DNA from: Christensenellaceae bacterium
GTDB taxonomy: Bacteria > Bacillota > Clostridia > Christensenellales > UBA1750
Direction: 5' to 3'
Length of the DNA stretch: 64,000 nt
Assembly (NCBI GenBank): GCA_031280685.1
Contig: JAITGM010000011.1
Location: 31,599 to 95,598 of the forward strand
In this document: positions 55,496 through 64,000 of the stretch, one piece after another
Position numbering within the stretch: the stretch's first letter is position 1
How the letters are laid out: every line of letters starts with the position of its first letter
Notes under the pieces: model-generated
Databases searched by the model: none
What the model saw: only the letters and a program-made list of their open reading frames with translations
Told to the model about the DNA's origin: nothing
Made by a program: the position numbers and the translations under genes

Positions 55496-57724
55496 CTAAA
55501 CCGCCCCGTGGAAGCTGCGCATGACGACCTCGGCCTGCTGCTCTTTCGAGAGCCTGTGGAAGTTCACCGCGTAGCCCGAAACCCGCATGGTAAGGTTTGG
55601 GAAGGCGTTCGGGTCATCGAAGGCCTTTTGCAGGGTTTCGCGGCTGAGCACGTTGACGTTGATGTGCTGCGCGCCCTTTTGGAAGTAGCCGTCCAAAATC
55701 GCGCAGAGGGTTTCACGGCGCTCGCTTTCCCAGTGGCCCAGGGCTTCGGGCACGATCGAGAAGGTGTTCGAGATGCCGTCGCGGCAAATTTCATAGGGCA
55801 GCTTGGCCACGGAGTTGAGCGCGGCCAGCGCGCCGTTCTTCTCGCGGCCGTGCATGGGATTTGCGCCTGGGGCGAAGGGCTGGCCCCCCGCCCTGCCATC
55901 CGGCGTGGCGCCGGTCTTTTTGCCATAGACCACATTCGAGGTGATGGTGAGGACGCTCAAAGAGTGCTCCGCGTTCCGGTAGGTTTTGTGCGCCTTTAAG
56001 CAGGCGAAAAAATCTTCAAGCAGCGCGCGGGCGATGGAATCTGCCCTGTCGTCGTCGTTGCCGAAGGCCGGGAACTCGCCCGCCGTCAAAAAGCCGGTGA
56101 TGTTGCCTTCGCCGTCGCGAATCGGCGCGACGCAAGCATAGCGGATGGCCGAGAGCGAATCCGCCGCGACCGAGAGCCCGGCCACGCCAAATGCCATGAA
56201 GCGCTTGGGGTCGGTGTCGTGCAGGGCCATCTGCAGCTTTTCGTAAAAGTATTTGTCGTGCATATAATGCACCACATTGAGGGCGTTCACATAGAGCTTT
56301 GCCAGCCAGGGCATATAGAGCTTTAAACGCTCCATCACCTCGCCGTAATCGAGCCTGTCGCCCTGCAGCGGGCCCAGTTGCGGGCCGATATGCGCCCCCG
56401 CGTAGCTGTCGTATCCGCCATTGATGGCAAGCAGCAGCAGCTTGGGCAGGTTGCACCTGGCGCCGAAGAACTGCATCCTCTTGCCCGTTTCCATGGCGGA
56501 AACGCAGCAGGCGATGGAGTAATCGTCGCCATAGAGGGGGCGCATGAGGTCGTCGCCTTCGTACTGAATCGAATCCGTGTCGATAGAAAGCTTGGCGCAG
56601 AAGCGCTTAAAGCCCTCCGGCAGCGCATTCGACCAAAGAACGGTCAGGTTGGGCTCCGGCGCCGGGCCGAGGGTATAGAGCGTGTTCAGCATGCGGAAGG
56701 AGCTCTTGCTTACCAGAGTGCGTCCGTCCTCGGCCATGCCGCCGACCGCCTCTGTGATCCACATGGGGTCTCCGCCGAAGAGCTCGTTGTACTCTGGCGT
56801 GCGCAGGATGCGCGCGAGGCGCAGCTTGATCACGAAATCGTCAAAAAGCTCCTGCGCGCGGCTTTCGTCGAGCTTACCCTCAGCGATGTCACGCTCGATA
56901 AAGATATTGAGGAAGCTGCTCACCCGCCCGAGGGACATCGCGGCGCCGTTTTGCTCCTTGATCGCGCCCAGATAGGCAAAATACAGCCACTGAACGGCCT
57001 CTCGCGCGTTTTGCGCGGGCAGGCTGATGTCGAAGCCATAGAGCGCCGCCATTTCCTTCAGGCGCCCGAGGAAGACGATCTGCTGATAAAGCTCTTCGCT
57101 TAGGCGGATGGTTTCGGCGGCCATTTCGCCCTGGCCCAGGGCTGCCTTGTCGCGCTTCTTCTCTTGAATGAGCCGATCGACGCCATAAAGCGCTACTCTG
57201 CGGTAATCGCCGATGATGCGCCCTCTGCCGTAGGCGTCGGGCAGGCCGGTGATCAGGCCGATGCGCCTTGCCGCGCGCATCTCGTCGGTGTAGACGCGAA
57301 AGACGCCGTCGTTATGGGTCGTCCTGAACTGAAACTCGTCCTCGATCTTGTCGCTGAGCTTGTAGCCGTAGGCTTCGACCGCCTCGCGCGCCATGCGCAC
57401 GCCGCCGAAGGGGTGCACGCCCCTGCGCAGGGGCTGATCCGTCTGCAGGCCGACGATGATTTCATCCGCCTTGTCAATATATCCTGGCCTGTAGTGCGTC
57501 AGCGATGAAACCGTGGAAACGTCGATGTCCAGCACCCCGCCCGCCTGCGCCTCGCGGCGCAGAAGGCTTTGCACGTGGCCCATCAGCCGCGTCGTTCGCT
57601 CGGTCGGCCCCGCCAAAAAGGCCTCGTCGCCCTCGTAGGGGATGTGGTTCTTCAAAATGAAGTCCCGCAGATTGATCTGCGTCTGCCAGGCCCCGGCCCG
57701 GAACCCTCGCCAAGCTTCTTTCAT
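55496..57724 (-). CDS. pflB: Pyruvate formate-lyase (glycyl radical enzyme)
   Basis: Cleaves pyruvate with CoA to acetyl-CoA and formate. 742 residues, full length. The catalytic Cys pair is in [13 protein letters not shown] (about 412-424), and the glycyl-radical loop RVSGYAVNF lies about 25 residues from the end. The start at 57724 has AGGAGG 9 nt upstream; an in-frame codon at 57742 would add six residues. Controlled by a ZTP/pfl-type leader and followed by pflA. Confidence 0.97.
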   Translation of the reverse strand: MKEAWRGFRAGAWQTQINLRDFILKNHIPYEGDEAFLAGPTERTTRLMGHVQSLLRREAQAGGVLDIDVSTVSSLTHYRPGYIDKADEIIVGLQTDQPLRRGVHPFGGVRMAREAVEAYGYKLSDKIEDEFQFRTTHNDGVFRVYTDEMRAARRIGLITGLPDAYGRGRIIGDYRRVALYGVDRLIQEKKRDKAALGQGEMAAETIRLSEELYQQIVFLGRLKEMAALYGFDISLPAQNAREAVQWLYFAYLGAIKEQNGAAMSLGRVSSFLNIFIERDIAEGKLDESRAQELFDDFVIKLRLARILRTPEYNELFGGDPMWITEAVGGMAEDGRTLVSKSSFRMLNTLYTLGPAPEPNLTVLWSNALPEGFKRFCAKLSIDTDSIQYEGDDLMRPLYGDDYSIACCVSAMETGKRMQFFGARCNLPKLLLLAINGGYDSYAGAHIGPQLGPLQGDRLDYGEVMERLKLYMPWLAKLYVNALNVVHYMHDKYFYEKLQMALHDTDPKRFMAFGVAGLSVAADSLSAIRYACVAPIRDGEGNITGFLTAGEFPAFGNDDDRADSIARALLEDFFACLKAHKTYRNAEHSLSVLTITSNVVYGKKTGATPDGRAGGQPFAPGANPMHGREKNGALAALNSVAKLPYEICRDGISNTFSIVPEALGHWESERRETLCAILDGYFQKGAQHINVNVLSRETLQKAFDDPNAFPNLTMRVSGYAVNFHRLSKEQQAEVVMRSFHGAV

Positions 57725-57756
57725 GCGCTCACGCCTCCTCATGCCCTGAAGGGATG

Positions 57757-57806
57757 CAAAAAGGCAACCCTTTATAAGGCCTCATCGGCCAAGGATTGCC
57801 CAGACG
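57757..57806 (-). terminator. Expression-platform terminator of the pfl leader
   Basis: Minus strand GGGCAATCCTT pairs with AAGGGTTGCC around a GGCC/GGCC inner stem, followed by TTTTTG. The 5' arm is the last part of the aptamer, so aptamer folding and termination exclude each other. Confidence 0.8.
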
Positions 57807-57890
57807 GACGGCATTTTTCCGCTTTTCGCAAAAGCTCCGGCTCCCCCCTGGTCAGATCCAGGTTTTCCGTCAGTCGCCGGGCGGAATGGT
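57757..57890 (-). promoter_or_regulatory. ZTP (pfl-motif) riboswitch of pflB
   Basis: Minus strand shows CCGCCCGGCGACTGACGG, then CTGACCAGGGGGGAGCCGG, and GCCGTCCGTCTGGGCA at the 3' end. These are the conserved blocks of the pfl RNA motif that binds ZMP/ZTP, a sign of low 10-formyl-tetrahydrofolate. Control of pyruvate formate-lyase fits because formate feeds that folate pool. Block recognition is from memory of the motif, not from a covariance search. Confidence 0.75.
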
Positions 57891-57902
57891 TCTTACAAGC
57901 AC

Positions 57903-57930
57903 AGTATACTCCCCACGGGGCCCAAGTCAA
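57903..57930 (-). promoter_or_regulatory. Promoter of the pfl operon
   Basis: Minus strand TTGACT (57930-57925), 16 nt, TATACT (57908-57903). Confidence 0.65.
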
Positions 57931-58003
57931 GCAAAACCCGCGTTATTCTTCCGCATTTAGGCGCTTGCTCGGAGCACAGCCCTAAATATGGGGGAAGGGC
58001 CGG

Positions 58004-58870
58004 CTAATCGAAGGCCAGGCCGAGGTAGCCGAGGGGCAGATGGGCATAGGCTTTCTCAAGCGCCGCGTCGTACCAGCGGATGGAGCCAAAGCGCCTTGCG
58101 CCCGGCGGCAGCTCCGCGCCCGAAATGGGCATGCGCGCCAGCAGTGCGGGCTTTTTCAGGCTCTGGAGCAGGGCCGAGGCTGCTTCCGCCTGAAAGGGCG
58201 GCGGGCAGAGGAATTCCTTCAAGATGGGCAGGCCGTCCTCGCCGAGCTCGGCCGCCGCAAAGGCCTGGACACCACCCGCTTCGATGGCGTAAAGGTCGCA
58301 GCCCGCTAGCTTTGAAACCCTCTTTTGCCACAGGATTTGGTCTTCAGGGTAAAGAACCGAAAAACCGCCCGCCAAAAACCCCTCGCGGAAGCTGGCGTAT
58401 TCCTCGTGCCCCACCGAACGCACCCGCGCCCGGCCTGGCGCGTTGTCCGCCGTGAAGCGCCGCTCGCCAAAATAAAAGCGGGGCGAAAGCCCGGCGCTTT
58501 GGAAGAAGGCAAAGAGGCTGGGCATGGCCGGAACCGTCAGCCCAAGGGCGTGGCCAAGCGAGGCGAGATGATCGTAGGCAAAAAAGAGAAGCTGTTTGGC
58601 ATAGCCCTTGCCGCGCGAAAGCGGATCCGTAGCTAGGGCGTAAAAATAGGCCCCTTGATGGCGTTTCCCATCCGGAGTTTGAACCGAAACGGGCAGGCAG
58701 ATCACCATTGAGCGAATCACGCCGTCTTCGAGGAGGACGAGCACGTCTTCGGGGCGATAGCAGCTCCGGTAATATAGGCTGACGTACTCCTCCTCATCGT
58801 GAAAGCAGATCTGCCAGAGCTCGCGCTGGCGGGCTTCCTCGCCGGGGACCGAAGGGCGGATGACGACCAT
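58004..58870 (-). CDS. GNAT-family acetyltransferase
   Basis: 288-residue protein whose N-terminal half is a GNAT fold: SMVICLPVSVQTPDGKRHQG, ALATDPLSRGKGYAKQLLFF (acetyl-CoA loop), YDHLASLGHALGLTVPAMPS. The C-terminal 140 residues form a second GNAT-like or sterol-carrier-like module without a clear signature. Acceptor unknown. Last gene of a minus-strand pair with a DUF2156-like gene (15-nt gap). Confidence 0.75.
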   Translation of the reverse strand: MVVIRPSVPGEEARQRELWQICFHDEEEYVSLYYRSCYRPEDVLVLLEDGVIRSMVICLPVSVQTPDGKRHQGAYFYALATDPLSRGKGYAKQLLFFAYDHLASLGHALGLTVPAMPSLFAFFQSAGLSPRFYFGERRFTADNAPGRARVRSVGHEEYASFREGFLAGGFSVLYPEDQILWQKRVSKLAGCDLYAIEAGGVQAFAAAELGEDGLPILKEFLCPPPFQAEAASALLQSLKKPALLARMPISGAELPPGARRFGSIRWYDAALEKAYAHLPLGYLGLAFD

Positions 58871-58885
58871 GGAAAAGCCTCCTTG

Positions 58886-59782
58886 TTATTGAAGGGAAAG
58901 GGTGGCCATATACTTTTCTTCAAAGATGGGATGGTAGGATTCCTTGGCCTTGCGCAGACCCTCCAGGCCCATATCGTCCTCCCGGTTGACGAAGAGCACC
59001 TCCGGGTGCCTTTCGCGAATCAAGTTGGCGAACTCGCGATTGATGATGGCAAAGGCGCCCTGGATCTCGCCATAAGCCTTTTCAAAGACCACGTCAAAGC
59101 AGCCGCCTGCGGAAAGGCAGCCGATGGCGAAGGCCAAAACCCGCCCTTCCGCGCGGATGAGCAGCCCCTCAAGGCCCATAGCCGCGTAATTGGCCGCAGC
59201 CAGGGCGAGCGCGGCGCGCTCCGCGACCACGTTCTCGTCCTCGCCCTGCTCCTCGTGGCCCGCATACCAATCTTCCGCCATTTCAAGGCAAAGGGCGACG
59301 TTTTCGGGCGTGACCGGCTCCGCCCGCCAATCCGGGTTGTTCTCTTCAAAGCGGTGGATGTGGTTGCGCTTCTGTTGGTATTTCTTTCCGGATAGCTCGC
59401 ACAAATCGCCGATCGGGTAGAGATAGTCGAAGCTGTCGCGCACGGGCTCAATGGCAAAACGCCCGGGGAAAAGGCGCTCGGTTTCTTCCGCCTGGGCCTT
59501 CGAAAGGCAGACCAGGCGCAGCTCCGCGCCGCCGGCTGCGCGCGCGTCGTTTTCGATCTCGACAAAGGCGTTTTTCAGGTCGCCCTCCCCGACGGGGAAG
59601 AGATAGCCGCTGCCCAGCCGGATAAAGAGGAAGCCGCCAGCTTCTGCGAAGCGCTGCTCGTAGCGATCGCACCAAATGAAGATGTTGGTGAAGTTGTATT
59701 CGCAAATGCGGAGGGCGGATCGGTTCAAATAGGAATCAATCAGGGTTTTATCGTCTATAGTGGGGCGCTTAAAGCTCAGCAT
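58886..59782 (-). CDS. DUF2156 acyltransferase-fold protein
   Basis: 298-residue member of the DUF2156 (phosphatidylglycerol lysyltransferase C-terminal-like) family, with two GNAT-type halves: SALRICEYNFTNIFIWCDRY, FDYLYPIGDLCELSGKKYQQ, KRNHIHRFEENNP, VNREDDMGLEGLRKAKESYH. The family uses aminoacyl-tRNA or other acyl donors, but without the membrane domain of MprF the substrate is unclear. Start chosen at 59782 (MLSFKRPTIDDK); ribosome site weak. Confidence 0.8.
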   Translation of the reverse strand: MLSFKRPTIDDKTLIDSYLNRSALRICEYNFTNIFIWCDRYEQRFAEAGGFLFIRLGSGYLFPVGEGDLKNAFVEIENDARAAGGAELRLVCLSKAQAEETERLFPGRFAIEPVRDSFDYLYPIGDLCELSGKKYQQKRNHIHRFEENNPDWRAEPVTPENVALCLEMAEDWYAGHEEQGEDENVVAERAALALAAANYAAMGLEGLLIRAEGRVLAFAIGCLSAGGCFDVVFEKAYGEIQGAFAIINREFANLIRERHPEVLFVNREDDMGLEGLRKAKESYHPIFEEKYMATLSLQ

Positions 59783-59864
59783 ACGGCAGCAATACTTCCT
59801 TTCAGGCGGCGGTCGCCACCACAAAGCATAGCAGATTGGGAGGGTTTTTTCAATCGCGGTATTT

Positions 59865-59898
59865 TAAAAAAGAAAGGGTCCGAAAGCCGGGCCCTTTC
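59865..59898 (-). terminator. Terminator after cdd
   Basis: Minus strand GAAAGGG, 13-base loop, CCCTTTC, then TTTTTT. Confidence 0.7.
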
Positions 59899-59902
59899 GG
59901 GG

Positions 59903-60313
59903 TCATAGGCGAAAGCCGTGGGGAAGCAGTTCCCCGAGCAGGAAAGCCTGCAGGCCGCCTTCGCCGTTTGCCGTGAGCACTCGGAAGCTTTGCGGGTCGC
60001 AAAACTCGAGCAGCGCCTGCAGGCAAACGCCGCAAGGCAGGCAGGGGGCGCTTCCCGGCTCGCCCGCCTTGCCGCCCGCGATGGCGATAGCCGAAAACTG
60101 CCTCTCTCCCGCGGCGACGGCGGCAAAGAGCGCCGTGCGCTCGGCGCAGTTCGATGGGGAAAAGGCCGCGTTTTCAACGTTGCAGCCAAGGAAGACGCGC
60201 CCGCCCTTCGCCAGCAGCGCCGCGCCCACCAAAAAGCCGGAATAGGGCGCGTAAGCGCGCCCGCGCATGGCGGCAGCTTCCGCAAACAGGGCTTCGTCGC
60301 CGCTCTTTTGCAT
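59903..60313 (-). CDS. cdd: Cytidine deaminase
   Basis: Zinc enzyme converting cytidine to uridine in pyrimidine salvage. 136 residues with AYAPYSGFLVGAALL, GCNVENAAFSPSNCAERTAL (His of CHAE replaced by Cys as usual for the tetrameric class) and PCGVCLQALLEF. Six nucleotides after the nitroreductase gene, so they share a transcript that ends at a terminator 5 nt downstream. Confidence 0.92.
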   Translation of the reverse strand: MQKSGDEALFAEAAAMRGRAYAPYSGFLVGAALLAKGGRVFLGCNVENAAFSPSNCAERTALFAAVAAGERQFSAIAIAGGKAGEPGSAPCLPCGVCLQALLEFCDPQSFRVLTANGEGGLQAFLLGELLPHGFRL

Positions 60314-60319
60314 GGCTGC

Positions 60320-60823
60320 CTAAAGGATTTCGACCACTTCGGCAGCCGACTTGCGCGCCCGCGCCTCCGGGGCTTCATCGGCATAGCCAAGGGGCGTGAT
60401 GGCCACGACGGAAGCGCCCTCCGGCAGCGACAGCGCGGCCTTGATGTCGCCCTCCTGGTAGCTGGCCATCCAGCAAGTGCCCAGGCCAAGCTCCCAGGCC
60501 TCAAGGATCGCATAGGCCGCGCCGATGGAGACATCGACGCTGTCTACCCTGTGGCCGTTGGTCATGACGGACTGCTTGAGCCCGCAAAAGACCAGCATCG
60601 TGGGCGCTTCGGTGACGAAGCTCGGCTCGCGCATGCAGACCTTGCGGATCTTCTCGCGCAGGGCTTCGGTCTTGACGATGTAAAGCTTCCAGTTTTGGCC
60701 ATTGCCGGCCGTGGGCGAAAGGCGGAAGGCTTCCGCGATCTTTTCGAGCTTTTCAGGCTCAATTGGCCTGGACGAGTACTTGCGGATGCTCCTGCGGGAC
60801 TCGATGGCTTCAAAAACGGTCAT
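60320..60823 (-). CDS. Nitroreductase-family FMN protein
   Basis: 167-residue NAD(P)H-dependent flavoprotein: FEAIESRRSIRKYSSRPIE (FMN phosphate contacts), SPTAGNGQNWKLYIV, and LGLGTCWMASYQEGDI. Typical of short nitroreductases whose natural substrates are mostly unknown. Upstream promoter lies in an inverted repeat shared with the divergent epimerase gene. Confidence 0.85.
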   Translation of the reverse strand: MTVFEAIESRRSIRKYSSRPIEPEKLEKIAEAFRLSPTAGNGQNWKLYIVKTEALREKIRKVCMREPSFVTEAPTMLVFCGLKQSVMTNGHRVDSVDVSIGAAYAILEAWELGLGTCWMASYQEGDIKAALSLPEGASVVAITPLGYADEAPEARARKSAAEVVEIL

Positions 60824-60875
60824 CTTTGGCTCTCCTCTCTAAAAAGGGCGGATAGGGAAACGGTTTTCGCCTTTT

Positions 60876-60908
60876 AGTATAGCGCCCCGGACGCCGCCGT
60901 GCTATACT
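60876..60908. promoter_or_regulatory. Divergent promoters in an inverted repeat
   Basis: AGTATAGC (60876-60883) and GCTATACT (60901-60908) are perfect inverted copies, each containing a TATACT -10 element. One points left to the nitroreductase, the other right to the epimerase. Neither has a good -35, and each -35 position overlaps the opposite -10, which suggests mutual exclusion or an activator. Confidence 0.55.
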
Positions 60909-60986
60909 GGGGCCGGAAGAATTGTGAAGCCTAGGTAAAAAAACAGGCAAGAATTTACGAAGGCGGCAAATAAGGAGGATTCAACG

Positions 60987-62207
60987 ATGGCAGCGATCGA
61001 CCCAAGATTGGAAAAACTGGCTCAGCTCGCCCTGGAAGAGGTGGAGGGCAATATCCTTCCCTTTTGGAAGAAGCACGCAATCGACGAAAAGTATGGCGGC
61101 TTCATCGGCGCGAGCGCGGACGACGGCAGCCCGGTGGAGGGCGCGCCCAAGTGCCTGATCTTGAACGCCAGGCTGGTCTGGAGCTACGCCAGCGCCTACA
61201 GGGTGCTCGGCAAGCCCGAGTACCTCGAGCTAGCCAAGAGGGCCTACGACTACTTCATCGGGCACTTCCTCGACCCGGAATACGGCGGGGCTTACTACAT
61301 GGTGGACCACACCGGCAAGCCCCAGCAGGACCATAAAATGGTCTATGGCAACGCCTTTGCCATCTATGGCCTGGCAGAGTATTACCGCGCCACGGGCGAC
61401 GAAGGGGCGCTGAGGCGGGCCATAGAGATCTTCGAATTGCTGGAAAAGCACGCCTTTGACCCGATCAACCTTGGCTATTACGAGATGTTCACGAGGGACT
61501 GGCAGCGCGTGGAGCGCCAAAGCCCCCATCGCCGCATCGACATGACCAAGACCATGAATACCCACCTGCACATGATCGAGGCCTATACCTGCCTGTTGCG
61601 CGTCTGGCGCAACGAACGGATTGAAAATAAGGTGCGCGAGCACCTGAATGTGATGCTCAACAAGGTCACAAACGAGGAAATAGGCCATTTCACGATGTTC
61701 TTCGACGCGCAGTGGAACGGAACTTCATCCGATGTTTCTTACGGGCACGACATTGAGGGCACCTGGCTGATGATGGAAACTTGCGAGGTGCTTGGCTGGC
61801 ACGAAGCCGAGAAGGAGGCCGCGCCCGTGTGCCTTAAAATGGCAAGAGCTTGCCTTGACGAATCCATCGACGCGGACGGCGCCATGCTCTATGAATACAA
61901 GCCGGATACGAACGAGATGCTCCGCCAGCGCTCCTGGTGGGTACAGTCCGAGGCGGTAACAGGCTTCCTCAACGCCTGGCAAATGGGTGGCGGCGAAGAG
62001 TTTATGCAGGCCGCTCTGCGCAGTTTCGCCTATATCCGCGAGCACATCGTCGATCACGCAAACGGCGAGTGGTTCGCGATGCTGGACGAGCACAACGCGC
62101 CCATGTCCTCGAGCGATACCAAGATCGGGGGCTGGAAGGCGCCCTACCACAATTCGCGCATGTGTTTTGAGCTGATCGAGCGCGCGCGCAAGGCAAAGGG
62201 GGAGTAA
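60987..62207 (+). CDS. N-acylglucosamine 2-epimerase family, cellobiose 2-epimerase-like
   Basis: 406-residue (alpha/alpha)6-barrel enzyme. The motifs KTMNTHLHMIEAYT (about 186-199), SYGHDIEGTWLMME (about 251-264) and RSWWVQSEAVTGFLNAW (about 313-329) carry the His residues used by cellobiose 2-epimerases to epimerise glucosyl-glucose to glucosyl-mannose. An AGE-type monosaccharide epimerase is the alternative. TAAGGAGGA precedes the ATG. It begins a plus-strand carbohydrate locus. Confidence 0.85.
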   Translation: MAAIDPRLEKLAQLALEEVEGNILPFWKKHAIDEKYGGFIGASADDGSPVEGAPKCLILNARLVWSYASAYRVLGKPEYLELAKRAYDYFIGHFLDPEYGGAYYMVDHTGKPQQDHKMVYGNAFAIYGLAEYYRATGDEGALRRAIEIFELLEKHAFDPINLGYYEMFTRDWQRVERQSPHRRIDMTKTMNTHLHMIEAYTCLLRVWRNERIENKVREHLNVMLNKVTNEEIGHFTMFFDAQWNGTSSDVSYGHDIEGTWLMMETCEVLGWHEAEKEAAPVCLKMARACLDESIDADGAMLYEYKPDTNEMLRQRSWWVQSEAVTGFLNAWQMGGGEEFMQAALRSFAYIREHIVDHANGEWFAMLDEHNAPMSSSDTKIGGWKAPYHNSRMCFELIERARKAKGE

Positions 62208-62280
62208 GGCGCGGGCTTTTGCCGCGGGAGGAGCGCGTACCGCGATATAAAACCGTGAGAGAGATTGATTCGTCGTCCCC

Positions 62281-62309
62281 TTGCGTTAAATTCCGATGGA
62301 GTGTATGAT
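62281..62309 (+). promoter_or_regulatory. Promoter of the second enolase-superfamily gene
   Basis: TTGCGT (62281-62286), 17 nt, TATGAT (62304-62309). The gap 62208-62377 holds no other gene. Confidence 0.6.
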
Positions 62310-62377
62310 AATAAACGATCTATTCTTGGGCCTTTTTATGTAAAAAGGCTTGCCAAAAATCGAAGGAGGGACTTCCA

Positions 62378-63757
62378 TTGGCTACAGAAACTTACGAGAG
62401 CACGCTTGCCTATACCAGAACGGGTTCCAAGCCGACCGACCTTAAAATTACCGATATGCGCTTTGTAGACATCGTGGGTGCGCCGATGCACTGCACGCTG
62501 CTGCGCATCGAAACCAACCAGGGCATCACCGGCTACGGCGAGGTGCGCGACGGCTCCTCCAAGGTCTACGCGCAGATGCTCAAGCGCCTGCTTTTGGGCG
62601 AAAACCCCTGCAACATCGATAAGCTCTTCCGCCGCATCAAGCAGTTCGGCGGCCAGAGCCGCCAGGCGGGCGGCGTTTGCGCCGTTGAAATCGCCCTGTG
62701 GGACATCGCGGGCAAGGCCTACGGCGTACCGATCTACCAAATGCTGGGCGGCAAGTTCCGCGACAAGATCAGGATGTATTGCGACACCGACGTGAGCGGT
62801 AAGGATACCGGCCTGAACATGGGCGCGGCGCTCAAGGCCCGCATCGAAAAGAACGGCTACACCTTCCTGAAGATGGATCTTGGCATCGGCACCCTGCGCG
62901 ATGTCGAAGGCGCCCTCACCGCGCCCATCGGCTTCCTGGCGGAAGGCCGCGAGCTGCGCGAAAAAGCCAGGCAGGCGCGCGAATCCGGCGATCTTGCCGC
63001 CGCTCGCTATTGGAGGAACCGCGCCTACGACTATCAGAACGTCGCGCATCCCTTCACCGGCATCCACATCACCGAAAAGGGCTTCGATTACCTCGAAAAC
63101 TACGTAGCCGAGGTTCGCAGCGTGATCGGCTACGACATTCCCCTCTCGATCGACCACTTCGGCCATGTGGGCCTGGATGACTGCATCAAGTTCGCCCGCC
63201 GCGTCGAAAAATATAACCTTGCCTGGCTTGAGGATCTCATCCCCTGGCACCTGACCGACCAGTATGTGCGCCTGAACAACTCCACCGCCGCCACCATCGG
63301 CACCGGCGAAGATATCTACCTGAAAGAGAACTTCAGGCCCCTCATCGAAAACGGCGGCGTGGGCGTCATCCACCCCGACCTGCTCTCGTCCGGCGGCATC
63401 CTGGAAAACAAGAAGATTGGCGACATGGCGCAGGAATACGGCGTAGCCATGGCCGTGCACATGGCCGAAACCCCGGTGGCCTGCCTGGCCGCTGTGCACT
63501 CCATCGCGGCGACCGAGAACTTCCTCGCCCTTGAGTTCCACTCCAACGACGTGCCCTGGTGGTCCGACATGGTCAAGGGCGACGAAAAGCCCAGGATCAT
63601 CGACGGCTTCATGGCCGTGCCCGAGAAGCCGGGCCTTGGCATCGACGAGCTCGACGACGAAGTGCTCGCCGCCCATGTGGATCCGAAGATCCCCGGCGTT
63701 TGGGAGTCCACCGACCAGTGGAACGACTGGGACTCCAACGACCGCCTCTGGTCTTAA
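62378..63757 (+). CDS. Enolase-superfamily dehydratase/racemase
   Basis: 459-residue mandelate racemase-type enzyme. The catalytic pattern is complete: KMD (about 167-169) as KxD, metal ligands in LSIDHFGH, WLEDLIPW and GTGEDIYL, and HMAET as the His region. An insertion of about 70 residues (about 175-235, Arg/Ala-rich helical) lies after the KxD strand, making it longer than the usual about 380. Starts with TTG behind GAAGGAGGG. Probably dehydrates an aldonic acid; the substrate is unknown. Confidence 0.85.
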   Translation: MATETYESTLAYTRTGSKPTDLKITDMRFVDIVGAPMHCTLLRIETNQGITGYGEVRDGSSKVYAQMLKRLLLGENPCNIDKLFRRIKQFGGQSRQAGGVCAVEIALWDIAGKAYGVPIYQMLGGKFRDKIRMYCDTDVSGKDTGLNMGAALKARIEKNGYTFLKMDLGIGTLRDVEGALTAPIGFLAEGRELREKARQARESGDLAAARYWRNRAYDYQNVAHPFTGIHITEKGFDYLENYVAEVRSVIGYDIPLSIDHFGHVGLDDCIKFARRVEKYNLAWLEDLIPWHLTDQYVRLNNSTAATIGTGEDIYLKENFRPLIENGGVGVIHPDLLSSGGILENKKIGDMAQEYGVAMAVHMAETPVACLAAVHSIAATENFLALEFHSNDVPWWSDMVKGDEKPRIIDGFMAVPEKPGLGIDELDDEVLAAHVDPKIPGVWESTDQWNDWDSNDRLWS

Positions 63758-63881
63758 GCCCTTGGCTTTTAGGCCGGCCGCTTAAACCCAAATTCCCAGC
63801 AGGTTATGGCTTTGCCGGCATTGTTTCCAAGCGATTTTGGGTACTATGCCGGCTTCATCTTCAATTTGGGGGTAATGAACG

Positions 63882-64000
63882 ATGCGCTTTGCAAACAAGA
63901 CCGTGTACGTCACCCAGGCAAATGGCGCCTTGGGGGAAACCATCGCGCTGGACTTTGCCAAGGAGGGCGCGAACCTGGTGCTGGGCAACCCCAGCGAGGC
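63882..64000 (+). CDS. Short-chain dehydrogenase, 3' end outside window
   Basis: First 40 codons visible: MRFANKTVYVTQANGALGET, then ALDFAKEGANLVLGNPSEA. This is an SDR N-terminus, but the cofactor glycine motif is altered (TQANGALGE where TGAxxGIG is usual). GGGGGT lies about 7 nt upstream of the ATG. Its position after two carbohydrate enzymes suggests a sugar or sugar-acid dehydrogenase. Confidence 0.7.
   Translation, partial: MRFANKTVYVTQANGALGETIALDFAKEGANLVLGNPSE

Noticed and set aside
59776..60534. 252-codon minus-strand open frame spanning cdd and the nitroreductase
   Set aside because: Different phase from the two real genes, no domain, and it crosses a terminator.

Overview
The window reads as chromosome of an anaerobic, endospore-forming, GC-rich member of the Clostridia (Firmicutes). 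The reasons are: a pyrCFKDE operon with the NAD-linked PyrK/PyrDB dihydroorotate dehydrogenase; a spoIVB-spo0A pair; two T-box leaders and a ZTP/pfl-type leader; a CIRCE element before groESL; strong AGGAGG-type ribosome sites; oxygen-sensitive enzymes (indolepyruvate:ferredoxin oxidoreductase, pyruvate formate-lyase); and diaminopimelate epimerase. No rRNA, tRNA, CRISPR array, phage or transposase was seen, so no species is named. GC content was judged by eye only.

Layout. 1-5.9 kb: pyrimidine operon (pyrC cut by the window edge) followed by an SH3/M14 peptidase lipoprotein. 5.9-13.2 kb (minus strand): spo0A, spoIVB, an RluA-like pseudouridine synthase, an RlmI-like methyltransferase and a T-box controlled ileS. 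13.2-18.9 kb (minus): a MarR gene with an apparent frameshift, a TipA-like MerR regulator with an internal start, a polyol-type dehydrogenase, a kinase remnant, mgtE behind a long structured leader, an exported protein and a small Cys-rich protein. 19.0-24.6 kb (plus): class II aldolase, a flavin-binding protein and an iorA-iorB-paaK-ACT operon for arylpyruvate oxidation. 24.6-27.2 kb: a decaying accessory patch (clostripain remnant, TM2 operon, frameshifted lipoprotein, membrane-protein tail). 27.2-34.7 kb: acyltransferase-like protein, radC, cyclase, amidase, SDR, gapA, M29 aminopeptidase, dCMP deaminase. 34.7-37.4 kb: CIRCE-groESL and a duplicated 115-bp repeat. 37.4-41.9 kb (minus): GNAT, acyl-CoA synthetase and XRE-cupin regulator behind a second T-box, then an enolase-superfamily enzyme. 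41.9-45.8 kb: a 1312-residue zinc-ribbon, disordered, single-pass membrane protein. 46-51 kb: DUF6106-like protein, cysteine desulfurase, thiI, ribokinase, dapF. 51-60.9 kb (mainly minus): DUF47/Pit phosphate uptake, MFS transporter, pflA/pflB behind a ZTP-type leader, two acyltransferase-fold proteins, cytidine deaminase, nitroreductase. 61-64 kb (plus): cellobiose 2-epimerase-like enzyme, a second enolase-superfamily enzyme and the start of an SDR, probably a carbohydrate catabolic locus continuing past the window.

How the genes work together. Nucleotide supply (pyr operon, dCMP and cytidine deaminases) and central carbon flux (aldolase, GAPDH, pyruvate formate-lyase) are housekeeping. iorAB-paaK-ACT and the acyl-CoA synthetase suggest energy gain from amino acids and organic acids. 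Cis-acting RNA control is prominent: an Ile T-box on ileS, a T-box on a regulator/acyl-CoA synthetase operon, a ZTP-type element on pfl and an unassigned leader on mgtE. The observations I rate highest are the T-box on a non-amino-acid operon, the mgtE leader, the Spo0A with an eroded receiver, the giant zinc-ribbon membrane protein, and the TipA-type dual start.
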